The notes beneath the pieces are model-generated. The model was given only the letters and a program-made list of their open reading frames with translations. It was not told the DNA's origin and made no database searches. This document shows positions 52,891-61,234 of a stretch of 64,000 bases of DNA, piece by piece. The stretch covers positions 248,001 to 312,000 of the forward strand of contig JAEUUF010000015.1 of assembly GCA_016787645.1 (NCBI GenBank). Reading direction: 5' to 3'. This DNA comes from Cyclobacteriaceae bacterium. GTDB taxonomy: Bacteria > Bacteroidota > Bacteroidia > Cytophagales > Cyclobacteriaceae. The first letter of the stretch is position 1; each line of letters starts with the position of its first letter. A program made the position numbers and the translations under genes.

Positions 52891-53856
52891 ATGAGGCCAG
52901 CCCTGAAAGTGCTTTTGTTATTGATGGTGGTAATGAATTCCGGCTGGGGCTTCTTTGGGCATGAAGCCATCAATCGATTGGCCGTCTTTGCGCTGCCCCC
53001 GGAGATGATCGTTTTCTACAAACGGCACATCGATTACCTGGCAGAAGCTTCTGTCAACCCCGATCGCCGGCGGTACGCAGTAAAAGAGGAGGGGCCGCGT
53101 CATTATATCGACCTGGATAGCTATGGTGACAGTGCCATGGTCTTGCTTCCCAAGTACTGGAAGGAGGCAGTGAATAAGTTGGGCGAAGACACACTGATGG
53201 CGCATGGCATCGTGCCCTGGCATATTGTGAGGATGACGAATCAACTGCAGGAGGCATTCTTCATCAACGACCCTGATCGAATTCTGAAGTGCTCAGCGGA
53301 ATTGGGGCATTATGTGGCTGACGCGAATGTTCCTCTTCACACCACCAAAAATCACAACGGTCAACTCACCGGTCAGCACGGCATTCATGGATTCTGGGAG
53401 TCGCGGTTGCCCGAGCTATTCTCCGCTCAGTATGATTTTGTGGTGGGTAAGGCGGCTTATGTTCCGGACGTTCAGCAGCGTGCATGGGACGCGGTTGCGC
53501 GGGCGCACCAAGGCGTTGATTCGGTATTGGACCTGGAGCGCATTCTCGCCATCAATCACTCCAACATCCGGTATAACTACGAGACGAAAGGCAAGCAGAC
53601 GGTCAGAGTTTATAGTGTTGATTACTCAACCAAGTACCACGAAATGCTGCGCGGCATGGTGGAGAGACAGATGAGGGCGAGTGTGAAGATGACGGCTGAT
53701 CTGTGGTACACCGCTTGGGTGGACGCGGGCCAGCCGGATTTGCGGTTGCTGCTTTCCTACCGACCAACTGAGGAAGAGCTTCGTGCACGAAAGGCGGAGT
53801 GGGAACAATGGCAACTGCGCCGGTTTGCTGCACGCGACCATGAATTGCAAAAGTAA
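52891..53856 (+). CDS. secreted zinc-dependent hydrolase (S1/P1 nuclease / phospholipase C superfamily)
   Basis: ATG 52891 gives the signal peptide (RPALKVLLLLMVVMNSGWGF) with the mature Trp-His start WGFFGHEAINR; the longer frame would overlap the M1 peptidase gene. The 321-residue product has the zinc-ligand set of the P1/PLC fold: GIVPWHIVRM, AELGHYVADANVPLHTTKNH, GQHGIHGFWESRLPEL. The family includes nucleases and phospholipases; which it is cannot be said by eye. Confidence 0.82.
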   Translation: MRPALKVLLLLMVVMNSGWGFFGHEAINRLAVFALPPEMIVFYKRHIDYLAEASVNPDRRRYAVKEEGPRHYIDLDSYGDSAMVLLPKYWKEAVNKLGEDTLMAHGIVPWHIVRMTNQLQEAFFINDPDRILKCSAELGHYVADANVPLHTTKNHNGQLTGQHGIHGFWESRLPELFSAQYDFVVGKAAYVPDVQQRAWDAVARAHQGVDSVLDLERILAINHSNIRYNYETKGKQTVRVYSVDYSTKYHEMLRGMVERQMRASVKMTADLWYTAWVDAGQPDLRLLLSYRPTEEELRARKAEWEQWQLRRFAARDHELQK

Positions 53857-53873
53857 CTAGTCAGGTTGCCGGG

Positions 53874-54719
53874 TTATCGTTCCGTCAATCTGAATTGCAC
53901 GGGGAGGATTAGGTAAGTTGGTACATTCTTTCCTTCGCGAATGCCCGGCCGCCAATGACCAGACGTAGATCGCAGCGCCTTCTCAATGATCTTGTTAGTA
54001 GCATAGTCTACGGATCGTATCGGTTTGATCTTTGTTACCTCCCCCTGTGCGGAAACGACAAAACTAAAAAACGCGTCCCCCTGCATACCCTTCTTACGTG
54101 AAATCCTGGGGTAGTCAATTTTTCTGTGCACATACTTGTAGAAGGCCTCCATTCCTCCCTGATATTCGGGACGCATGTCAACCTCAATGAAACCCCCATC
54201 GATTGTTATAAGGTCTCCCGTTTGATAATAGCTGATCATCGCATCGCGGGTTGACAAATCAATTTTTTCCCAGTAACCGTGCCGGGCATAGCAAAGACAC
54301 CGTCCCTTTTCGAGCGCACTGTCCTTCACAAACGTCACGGTAGGCATCTCCTTGATCAATTCGTCAGCTGTGGTCGGGCGACCGTGTGCATCGAAGTATT
54401 GCCATGCTCCCGTCCGCACACCTTTTTCAAAGAACCCTTTGGCCAGGAGACGGCCGCCTGGTCGGTAGTACTCGAAAGATCCCTTCTTTGTCAATCCATT
54501 GCGGGAGCCGGCCTGGCCTTTGACAAGGAGATTTCCGTTTTTGTCATAGTCCTCGAAATCCACATCCATCAATTTTCCGGCAACCGGCCTGGTAATGCGT
54601 AGGAATGCGTAGTGGTCGGCGCTCACAAAATTTTCACACGAATCCAGGTAATATCTTTTCTCCTGGGCTCGGACACTGGTACCTATTACCATCAGTACAA
54701 TGACAATTGATCTGAGCAT
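53874..54719 (-). CDS. secreted protein with MORN-like repeats and TonB C-terminal domain
   Basis: ATG 54719 gives a signal peptide (MLRSIVIVLMVIGTSVRAQ). The 281-residue product has MORN/YwqK-like turns (FEYYRPGGRLLAKGFFEKGV) in its first half and a TonB C-terminal domain at the end (GDAFFSFVVSAQGEVTKIKP, NVPTYLILPVQFRL). There is no transmembrane anchor beyond the signal peptide, so it is probably not the energy transducer itself. It stands alone and converges with the P1/PLC-like gene. Confidence 0.75.
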   Translation of the reverse strand: MLRSIVIVLMVIGTSVRAQEKRYYLDSCENFVSADHYAFLRITRPVAGKLMDVDFEDYDKNGNLLVKGQAGSRNGLTKKGSFEYYRPGGRLLAKGFFEKGVRTGAWQYFDAHGRPTTADELIKEMPTVTFVKDSALEKGRCLCYARHGYWEKIDLSTRDAMISYYQTGDLITIDGGFIEVDMRPEYQGGMEAFYKYVHRKIDYPRISRKKGMQGDAFFSFVVSAQGEVTKIKPIRSVDYATNKIIEKALRSTSGHWRPGIREGKNVPTYLILPVQFRLTER

Positions 54720-54886
54720 TCGCAATGAACCTTTCAAATATACGCAGGCAGGTGTGGTATGCCGATGCCTGAACTGGATACCTTTACATTTCGTTTAATT
54801 GACCTTTGCAGACCATTTTGGAGTAATTACCTTGGATATCTGATGAAAAATCCAAATATTCGAAAAACTTAACCGACCAATCGCCT

Positions 54887-55357
54887 ATGGGTTTATTCAA
54901 CGATCCCAATCGAATTCCCGAAAATTACGGGCTAAAGACCGCCGGAGGACTGGCGGTTTATTTCATTGCGATGCAACTGATCGACAAGCACCATCACGTG
55001 GAGCTGCGCCTGTTCAACCTGGTCATCCTTTCGGTCGGTATTTATTACGCGTTGAAGAAATTCAAGAATACTCATGAGCACCACATGAACTATTTCCGTG
55101 GCCTCATCGTAGGTGTCGCCACCAGCGCGATTGCCTCAGTGCTGTTTGGCGCTTTCCTTTTCATCTACATGAAAATCAATCCTTCGCTGCTGCAGTCAAT
55201 CCAGGAAAACGAGCCAATGGGTCATTACCTGAATGAGTACATGTCGGCGTTCATCGTCGCCCTCGAAGGGGTCTTCTCCGGGCTGCTGGTGACGTTCGTA
55301 CTCATGAACTACGTCGATTCGGATGAGGTCAACGACCCGGCCGGCGAAAGCGATTAG
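54887..55357 (+). CDS. DUF4199 membrane protein
   Basis: The 156-residue protein has about four membrane spans (for example YGLKTAGGLAVYFIAMQLID and FIVALEGVFSGLLVTFVLMN) with the DUF4199 layout, including LVILSVGIYYALKKFK and GLIVGVATSAIASVLFGAFL. Its function is unknown. It is followed by a strong terminator. Confidence 0.85.
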   Translation: MGLFNDPNRIPENYGLKTAGGLAVYFIAMQLIDKHHHVELRLFNLVILSVGIYYALKKFKNTHEHHMNYFRGLIVGVATSAIASVLFGAFLFIYMKINPSLLQSIQENEPMGHYLNEYMSAFIVALEGVFSGLLVTFVLMNYVDSDEVNDPAGESD

Positions 55358-55378
55358 ACAGAATCTCCCTACATCACA

Positions 55379-55404
55379 AACCCCCTCTGGTCAGGGGGTT
55401 TTTT
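55379..55404 (+). terminator. terminator after the DUF4199 gene
   Basis: AACCCCCT (55379-55386) pairs perfectly with AGGGGGTT (55393-55400) around loop CTGGTC, followed by TTTT. It also rules out the in-frame TTG at 55403 as the start of the next gene. Confidence 0.9.
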
Positions 55405-55435
55405 GTTTAACTTGCCTTCCTTAATTCCAAGCTCT

Positions 55436-56734
55436 ATGCGGTATGTGCCAATCGATCCTGCATTGTTCATCAACAACCGGAAGCGACTCATCAAGGAACT
55501 CAAGCCAGCGTCCCTGGCCCTGCTGAACTCCAACGACATCATGCCCACTACCGCCGACGGCACGATGCCTTTCAAACAGAATAGTGATCTCTTTTACCTT
55601 ACCGGCATCCACCAGGAGGAATCCATCCTGCTGCTGTGCCCGGGATTTTGTGAGGAAGGAAAGCGCGAGATACTTTTTCTCCGCGAGCCCAACGAGCACC
55701 TGGAAAAATGGCACGGGCATAAACTCACCAAGGCGGAGGCCACGGCCATTTCCGGCATCAAGACGGTCATGTGGCTGTCGGATTTTGAAGGCATGTTTCA
55801 TCACCTCATGGTTATGAGCGGTTCGGAAAATGTTTACCTCAATTCCAACGAGCACTACCGGGCCGAAGTAGTGGTGGAAACCCGTGACGCGCGCTTTATC
55901 AAATGGTGCCAGGCCAGGTACCCGCTCCATACCTACCAACGGCTGGCACCCATCCTGGCCAAACTGCGGACCATTAAGCAACCGCAGGAACTGAAGTTGA
56001 TGCAGCGTGCCTGCGATATCACCGAAAGTGCCTTTCGCCGTGTGCTGAACTTTGTGAAGCCGGGTGTGATGGAATACGAAGTGGAGGCGGAGTACACCCA
56101 CGAATTCCTCCGAAACGGTTCGCGGGGACATGCGTACACACCGATCATTGCCTCCGGAAAGAACAATGTGATCCTCCATTACATCGACAATGACCAGCGT
56201 TGCGCCAAGGGTGACCTCCTGTTGCTCGACGCGGGCGCTGAATACGCCAATTACAACGCCGACCTCACCCGCACGATTCCCGTCAGCGGGCGGTTTACCA
56301 AGCGGCAGAAGGACGTGTACAACGCCGTGCTCCGCGTGCAGCGAAAGGCCATGAAACTGATGAGCGCCGGGATGGTCTATTTTGATTACCACCGTGAAGT
56401 GGAAAAGCTGATGCAAAGCGAGTTGATTGGGCTTAAGCTCATTTCGAAATCCGATCTTAAAAATCAAAAGCCCGGGCAGGAAGCGTTTCGGAAGTACTAT
56501 TACCACGGTACATCGCACATGTTGGGCCTGGACGTACATGACCTCGGCAACATGCACGCCACCATGGCGGTAGGATCCGTCTGGACCGTTGAACCGGGTA
56601 TCTACATCAAGGAAGAGGGGATTGGCATCCGCCTCGAGAACAACGTGGTCATCCGCAAAAACGGTGTGGACGATCTGATGAAGAACATCCCCATTGAAGC
56701 GGAGGAGATCGAAGAGATCATGAACAGCAAGTGA
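55436..56734 (+). CDS. Xaa-Pro aminopeptidase (M24B, aminopeptidase P)
   Basis: ATG 55436 starts the normal N-terminus (MRYVPIDPALFINNRKRL); an earlier TTG lies in a terminator. The 432-residue enzyme has the creatinase-like N-domain (QNSDLFYLTGIHQEESILLL) and the pita-bread catalytic domain with metal ligands in LLLDAGAEYANYNADLTRTI, GTSHMLGLDVHD, VEPGIYIKEEGIGIRLENNV. It removes an N-terminal residue before proline. The DUF4198 gene follows and its coding sequence nearly touches this stop. Confidence 0.93.
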   Translation: MRYVPIDPALFINNRKRLIKELKPASLALLNSNDIMPTTADGTMPFKQNSDLFYLTGIHQEESILLLCPGFCEEGKREILFLREPNEHLEKWHGHKLTKAEATAISGIKTVMWLSDFEGMFHHLMVMSGSENVYLNSNEHYRAEVVVETRDARFIKWCQARYPLHTYQRLAPILAKLRTIKQPQELKLMQRACDITESAFRRVLNFVKPGVMEYEVEAEYTHEFLRNGSRGHAYTPIIASGKNNVILHYIDNDQRCAKGDLLLLDAGAEYANYNADLTRTIPVSGRFTKRQKDVYNAVLRVQRKAMKLMSAGMVYFDYHREVEKLMQSELIGLKLISKSDLKNQKPGQEAFRKYYYHGTSHMLGLDVHDLGNMHATMAVGSVWTVEPGIYIKEEGIGIRLENNVVIRKNGVDDLMKNIPIEAEEIEEIMNSK

Positions 56735-56736
56735 GT

Positions 56737-57540
56737 ATGCGCAAACTCATCGGCACCGGATGTGTCGTTCTATTGGTGGCTGCCTTCAGCCAGGCCCATG
56801 AGTTTTGGCTTCAATCCGCCAGGTATCGCTACAACGTAGGTGAAGAGATGAACGTGGCCTTCATGGTGGGTGAAAACTTCCAGGGTGAGCCCTGGGACCT
56901 GGGCCGCCACAAAGTGGAGCGGCTGGAGATTCACACGGGGATCACGGTAAAGAAGTTGGAGAAACAGGTAACGCCCACCAAAGGAAAGAACCTCATCTAC
57001 AAGTTTGACCGGGAAGGAACACACCTCGTGGCCCTTGAAAGCAACTTCGCCTTTATTGAACTGAGCGCCGATACCTTCAACACGTACCTGGAGGAGGATG
57101 GCTTGGAGAATATCCGCGATGAACGCCGTCGATCCGGCCGCACGGGGAAACGGGCCAAAGAGTATTACAAGCGATATGCGAAGATGATCGTTCAGTGCGG
57201 TACTAAGCTCGACAACACCTTCCGCCGGAGTGCGGGTTTTCGCTACGAGATTTTCCCGTTGGCCAACCCGGCCACCCTGAAGCCGGGCGATTACCTTGAT
57301 TGCCAGGTGATGTGGGAAGGCAAACCTGCCGCCAACGTGATGGTGAAAGTGTGGAGCCATGTGGGCAACCGCATTTTTTTGCAGAACATCTATTCGGAGA
57401 AAGACGGCACCATCCGTTTTCCCATCAGCAGTACCGGCCCGTGGATGGTGAGTTCGGTCAGGATGATTCCTTCCGAGCAGGAAGGCGCGGACTATCAGAG
57501 CCAGTGGGCCAGTTTGGTTTTTGAAATACAATCGCCATGA
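56737..57540 (+). CDS. DUF4198 secreted protein
   Basis: ATG 56737 gives a signal peptide (MRKLIGTGCVVLLVAAFSQA) and starts 2 nt after the aminopeptidase stop; an in-frame GTG at 56731 overlaps that stop and is less likely. The 267-residue product begins with the DUF4198 motif HEFWLQSARYRYNVGEEMNV and has GDYLDCQVMWEGKPAANVMV, a carbohydrate-binding-like beta fold often seen near metal or nickel/cobalt uptake genes. The function here is unknown. Confidence 0.85.
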   Translation: MRKLIGTGCVVLLVAAFSQAHEFWLQSARYRYNVGEEMNVAFMVGENFQGEPWDLGRHKVERLEIHTGITVKKLEKQVTPTKGKNLIYKFDREGTHLVALESNFAFIELSADTFNTYLEEDGLENIRDERRRSGRTGKRAKEYYKRYAKMIVQCGTKLDNTFRRSAGFRYEIFPLANPATLKPGDYLDCQVMWEGKPAANVMVKVWSHVGNRIFLQNIYSEKDGTIRFPISSTGPWMVSSVRMIPSEQEGADYQSQWASLVFEIQSP

Positions 57541-57968
57541 GTGAATCCTCCATTTCGTCCGACAAGGCTCCCGAGCCGGTGGGCCCTTACCCGCACGCGC
57601 GCCGTGTGGGCAACCTGTTGTTTCTCTCCGGTGTGGGGCCGCGCAAGCGGGGATCGAAGGAAATTCCCGGCGTCTTCCTGGATGCCAATGGCAACATCAC
57701 CGCGGCCGACATTGAAACGCAATGCCGTTCGGTGTTTGAAAATGTCCGGCACGTGTTGGAGGCATCGGGCGCGCGGTGGGAAGACCTGGTCGATGTCACC
57801 GTCTTCCTCACCAACATGAAGCGCGACTTTGCGACCTACAACCGGGTCTACAAGGAATACTTCCCGGACCCCGCCACGCAGCCTTGCCGCACCACCGTGG
57901 AGGTCGGCGCGTTGCCGACGCCTATTGCGATCGAGTTGAAGTGTGTTGCGGTGGTGAGCGGTGTTTGA
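57537..57968 (+). CDS. RidA-family protein, 2-aminomuconate-deaminase-like
   Basis: The 143-residue protein overlaps the DUF4198 gene by 4 nt (ATGA). It carries the RidA signature in the 2-aminomuconate deaminase variant: GVGPRKRGSKEIPGV, DIETQCRSVFENVRHVLEAS, VDVTVFLTNMKRDFATYN, and the final TVEVGALPTPIAIELKCVAV. Members deaminate enamines or, in kynurenine degradation, 2-aminomuconate. No other kynurenine genes are visible, so the substrate is open. A 329-bp gap with palindromes follows. Confidence 0.85.
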   Translation: MSESSISSDKAPEPVGPYPHARRVGNLLFLSGVGPRKRGSKEIPGVFLDANGNITAADIETQCRSVFENVRHVLEASGARWEDLVDVTVFLTNMKRDFATYNRVYKEYFPDPATQPCRTTVEVGALPTPIAIELKCVAVVSGV

Positions 57969-57995
57969 GTAAGCGACTATTTCTTGTTTTGATAC

Positions 57996-58020
57996 GGTAG
58001 CTGAGGTACTCGAAGCCGCC
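57996..58020. repeat. REP-like palindrome, copy 1
   Basis: GGTAGCT and AGCCGCC flank the 11-nt centre GAGGTACTCGA. It has the same 7-11-7 layout as copies 2 and 3 with some substitutions. Confidence 0.6.
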
Positions 58021-58134
58021 GTTGCGTTTGCCACGGATCAAGTGCGTGCGAACAGGTCGTTCACCTTTGCGGGCCAATCAGATTATCTCTCGGATACAAA
58101 GTTCCTGTGGCCCTCTTTTGAATTCTTGTTTATT

Positions 58135-58155
58135 GCCCCGGGTTGCACCCGGGGC
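58135..58155. repeat. GC-rich perfect hairpin
   Basis: GCCCCGGGT (58135-58143) and ACCCGGGGC (58147-58155) pair perfectly around TGC. No T-run follows, so it is not a classical terminator. It lies in the gene-free interval 57969-58297. Confidence 0.8.
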
Positions 58156-58241
58156 TACAAAATGTTCAACCCTGACGCGGTTTGTTTGCACATGGTTGGT
58201 GTTCTTCACCAGCTATGGGCCAGGTGGGATTTCTTTGATAT

Positions 58242-58266
58242 GGTGGCTGAGGCTCCCGAAGCCACC
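58242..58266. repeat. REP-like palindrome, copy 2
   Basis: GGTGGCT and AGCCACC flank GAGGCTCCCGA. The centre is identical to that of copy 3 at 59671. Confidence 0.8.
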
Positions 58267-58297
58267 TTGGTTCTCCTTTGTACCAATGAAGATTGAA

Positions 58298-59560
58298 CTA
58301 CCGAAGCTTCGCCTTCAAAATCACAATATCGTGAAGCTCAGTCTCCGGCTTCTGCCGGTGGGCATCATCATAACCACCCCACTGGCTGTTGGCCACATAA
58401 TAAAATAGGTGATCGTCTACTGTTCCGATAGTCGGTTCGTTCATGGCAGGATGCGCCTGGTCGATGAGCGTGGCACCAATAATCGTGTCCATCGGGCCAT
58501 TGAGCACATAACGTGTTGCCCGCAGGGGTGACGTGCCGTTCTGGAGCGCGATCAAGGATCCGTCGTAAAAGGTCAAACCATCAATTCCCTTTAGCGAGTT
58601 TTCAATAGAGGATTGAATCTTGACCAAGGCCCTTGTCTTCATGTCCAACCGGTAAGGCCCCTTGATGTAGTCGGAGATGAAGAGGTATCGGCCGTCCGGG
58701 CTGAACGTGATCCCCTGGAGGTTCCAGAATTCACTGGATTCAAAAAAGAGGTCGAGCGAACCGGTTTGTTCGTTGACCTTGAAGATGACGTTGTTCTTTG
58801 AATCGGAAACGAACACCTCTCCCCTGGAATTCAGAACAAGGTCACCCAACACATGACCTTTCTTCACCGCCGGAATATATTGTCGTACCTGTTTGCCCGA
58901 CTTGAGATCAAATTGGAAGACAGCCGATTTTGCAGTGCTGTCGTAATCCTGCATCTCTTCGATCGGCGACGAACATGCCCAAAGAACATTCTTCTTCGGG
59001 TCTACCCGTACGCCGAATACCGCCGTCATTCCATTTGCCCCTGCGCTGGTGAAATCACTCGCGTTCCCTTGCGGGTCCACCTTGACAATCTTGCGGCGGT
59101 GAATACTCCCGAGATAGAATGTTCCGGTGGCCGGATCGACAGTCACTGCCTCAATATGCAAGGTGCGGTCGCGAAGAACAACCGCAGTGTCTGACGACAC
59201 AATCGGCAGTTGAAGTTTCTTTTGAAGTTCGAGGAGGCTGCGGAAATCCGCACGGTCCTTCAGCGTGGCGAGGTCAGGCTGGTCGGCCAGCTTGAACCCG
59301 GCGTTGATTTGAATGGCTTTGCGGAGGTAAGTGATGCTTTCTTCAGGCCGGTTGGTGAGCGCACAGAGGACACCAAGCTGGTAAAGTATTCCCTGATGGT
59401 ACGGATGCAGCGCGTGAGCGGACATCATCCGATCATAGGCCTGGACGTAATCCTTTTGTGCGATGAACTGTCGTGACTCGGTGAGGTAGACATTCAGTTG
59501 AGGGTTTTGTCCCGCTGCAGAAAGAGCGACCAGGAGAAGCAAAAAGGTAATTTTCATCAT
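58298..59560 (-). CDS. secreted TPR plus beta-propeller (SMP-30/NHL-like) protein
   Basis: ATG 59560 (or the next codon) gives a signal peptide (MKITFLLLLVALSAAGQNP); an upstream in-frame ATG would only add non-signal sequence. The 420-residue product has a TPR-like N-terminus (SHALHPYHQGILYQLGVLCA...is replaced here by similar helices at about 30-100) and a C-terminal propeller with repeated blades (GTFYLGSIHRRKIVKVDPQG, RYLFISDYIKGPYRLDMKTR). It may bind a ligand or act as a gluconolactonase-like enzyme. It stands alone. Confidence 0.78.
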   Translation of the reverse strand: MMKITFLLLLVALSAAGQNPQLNVYLTESRQFIAQKDYVQAYDRMMSAHALHPYHQGILYQLGVLCALTNRPEESITYLRKAIQINAGFKLADQPDLATLKDRADFRSLLELQKKLQLPIVSSDTAVVLRDRTLHIEAVTVDPATGTFYLGSIHRRKIVKVDPQGNASDFTSAGANGMTAVFGVRVDPKKNVLWACSSPIEEMQDYDSTAKSAVFQFDLKSGKQVRQYIPAVKKGHVLGDLVLNSRGEVFVSDSKNNVIFKVNEQTGSLDLFFESSEFWNLQGITFSPDGRYLFISDYIKGPYRLDMKTRALVKIQSSIENSLKGIDGLTFYDGSLIALQNGTSPLRATRYVLNGPMDTIIGATLIDQAHPAMNEPTIGTVDDHLFYYVANSQWGGYDDAHRQKPETELHDIVILKAKLR

Positions 59561-59670
59561 GCGATAAGGTAGGGTAGCGGGAGAAAGCCACCTATACCAA
59601 CGCATGGAGGATATTTTCGGTTGTGTTAGACCGCCCCAATCCATCCCGGATCAATGGTTGTCGTTTCGGC

Positions 59671-59701
59671 GGTGGTGGCTGAGGCTCCCGAAGCCACCAC
59701 C
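59671..59701. repeat. REP-like palindrome, copy 3
   Basis: The 10-bp arms GGTGGTGGCT and AGCCACCACC flank GAGGCTCCCGA, the same centre as copy 2. It lies in the 166-bp gap between the propeller gene and the IscA-like gene. Confidence 0.85.
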
Positions 59702-59726
59702 ACACCACCTCTAATAAAGGTATTGG

Positions 59727-60053
59727 CTAAACCGCGAAACTCTCGCCACACCCACAGGTGCGGGAGGCATTTGGGTTGATGAACTGGAATCCCTTGCCAT
59801 TGAGGCCATCGGAAAAATCCAGGGTGGTGCCCAGCAGGTACAGCAGGCTCTTCTTGTCCACGAGGATCTTGACACCCTTGTCTTCAAATACCTGGTCCAC
59901 AGGTTTGATTTCGTCGTCGAAATTCAAATCGTACATCAGCCCTGAACAACCGCCGCCCTTCACCGACACGCGGACGTTGTTGTTCGGCGCGAGGCCTTCT
60001 TTGGCCCGCAGTTCGATGATCTTCTCTTTTGCTTTATCGGTAACTAAAATCAT
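59727..60053 (-). CDS. IscA/HesB-family iron-sulfur protein
   Basis: The 108-residue protein has the three conserved Cys of A-type Fe-S carriers: GGGCSGLMYDL near residue 36 and TCGCGESF at the end. It delivers iron-sulfur clusters to apoproteins in the cytoplasm. It is 11 nt downstream of the hypothetical gene at 60065 and probably co-transcribed with it. Confidence 0.95.
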   Translation of the reverse strand: MILVTDKAKEKIIELRAKEGLAPNNNVRVSVKGGGCSGLMYDLNFDDEIKPVDQVFEDKGVKILVDKKSLLYLLGTTLDFSDGLNGKGFQFINPNASRTCGCGESFAV

Positions 60054-60064
60054 TTCAATGCAAT

Positions 60065-60475
60065 TTAACTGACCGGGTTCAACACTACGCTAAAGACGGT
60101 AATGGTATTCCGATCCCTTCCATAATAGAGTTTCTCCAACGCCTCGAGGATATTGCTCGCGCGGAAGTACGAAGTGTGCAATTCGTGTTCGCCACGCGCT
60201 ACCCACTGGATGGTGTAGGAGTTTTCCTTCTCCTTGTAATTCTTGACGTAGTCCAGCATTTTCCGCAAGGCATTCACCTTGTCGGAAGCTCGCTCGGAGT
60301 GGAAGAGGAAAGACTGGCTATGGCGCGGGTTGATGGTGATCAGGTCAAGCTTCACCGTGCCTTCGAAAGTGCTGAATTCGAAGATAAGGTCAGCCGTGCG
60401 CAAGCCAAGGTAATCCTTGATCTGCTGCTGGATCTTGGCCGCCTCCACATGTGTATCGCCCGTCGTCTCAATCAT
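60065..60475 (-). CDS. conserved hypothetical protein
   Basis: The 136-residue soluble protein has an alpha/beta pattern (LIFEFSTFEGTVKLDLITIN, NTITVFSVVLNPVS) and no signal peptide. I recognise no named family. Its place directly before an IscA-like gene hints at a link to iron-sulfur metabolism, but nothing in it proves that. Confidence 0.65.
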   Translation of the reverse strand: MIETTGDTHVEAAKIQQQIKDYLGLRTADLIFEFSTFEGTVKLDLITINPRHSQSFLFHSERASDKVNALRKMLDYVKNYKEKENSYTIQWVARGEHELHTSYFRASNILEALEKLYYGRDRNTITVFSVVLNPVS

Positions 60476-60565
60476 GTACCTTTGTATATGGCCTAAAACC
60501 TTTCTAATCCGCCAAAAGTTTCATCCCTTGGACAAAAATAGCAAAGAACCCGTAATCCTCAGGAA

Positions 60566-60970
60566 ATGAATAAGCTGGAGCACATCGGCATCGCCGTCCG
60601 CAACCTGGACGAATCCAACAAGCTTTTCGCCAGATTGCTGGGCGTGGAGCATTACAAAATCGAAGTGGTGGAGCGGGAGGGAGTTCGCACCTCCTTCTTC
60701 AAGGTGGGAGAGGTCAAGATTGAGTTGCTGGAAGCCACTCGACCCGATTCGGCCATCGCCACCTTCATTGAGAAACGCGGTGAAGGTATCCATCATCTTG
60801 CCTTTGATGTCTCGAGCGTCGAAAAGAAAATTGCAGCCTTCACGGAAGATGGCTTCAAGGTGTTGTCCGACAAGCCGATGACGGGAGCCGACAACAAGAT
60901 GATAGCCTTCCTTCATCCTAAGTCGACTAACGGAGTACTGGTGGAAATTTGCCAGGATAAAGGCAGCTAA
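60566..60970 (+). CDS. mce: methylmalonyl-CoA epimerase
   Basis: The 134-residue protein is a single vicinal-oxygen-chelate domain with LEHIGIAVRNLDESNKLFAR, GIHHLAFDVSSVEKKIAAFT and GVLVEICQ, the metal-ligand segments of methylmalonyl-CoA epimerases. It interconverts the (R) and (S) forms in propionyl-CoA/succinyl-CoA metabolism. It converges with a tiny lipoprotein gene and overlaps its end by a few bases. Confidence 0.92.
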   Translation: MNKLEHIGIAVRNLDESNKLFARLLGVEHYKIEVVEREGVRTSFFKVGEVKIELLEATRPDSAIATFIEKRGEGIHHLAFDVSSVEKKIAAFTEDGFKVLSDKPMTGADNKMIAFLHPKSTNGVLVEICQDKGS

Positions 60971-61122
60971 AAATCAGGCCCCTTCTTCGGGTGAATTCCG
61001 TATTGGGTCTTGTTGTAATACTTCCACTTCCGTTTCCCGATCGCTGTGTCCGAATACGATTTTGGACCACAGGCTGCCAGCAAAATAACGGAGACCAGGA
61101 GGATCGAAATCACGGTTTTCAT
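60967..61122 (-). CDS. 51-residue small lipoprotein
   Basis: The frame encodes MKTVISILLVSVILLAACGP (lipid-Cys18) and a short basic tail ending KRKWKYYNKTQYGIHPKKGP. Lipobox spacing is good, and tiny basic lipoproteins of this type are common in Bacteroidota. Its 3' end overlaps the mce stop codon on the other strand by 4 nt. Function unknown. Confidence 0.75.
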   Translation of the reverse strand: MKTVISILLVSVILLAACGPKSYSDTAIGKRKWKYYNKTQYGIHPKKGPDF

Positions 61123-61188
61123 AACGCGCTTGATTTGACCTGAATACTGGTTTCGAGGGCAGGTTCGTCAAATTCGCCGTTATCCCTC

Positions 61189-61196
61189 TATTTTTG
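61189..61196 (+). promoter_or_regulatory. -7 element of thiL promoter
   Basis: TATTTTTG matches TAnnTTTG, 38 nt before the thiL ATG at 61235. No clear -33 element is visible. Confidence 0.4.
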
Positions 61197-61234
61197 CCGT
61201 CGAATAGACCAAGCCATCGCCAAACCACCACCCC

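Noticed and set aside
55421-56557. Long open frame (378 codons) opposite the aminopeptidase gene
   Set aside because: It is an antisense shadow of a clear M24B enzyme; its protein is low in family signal, and GC-rich coding DNA often leaves such frames open.
58042-58296. 85-codon and overlapping frames in the 57969-58297 gap
   Set aside because: They run through two palindromes and have no protein features.
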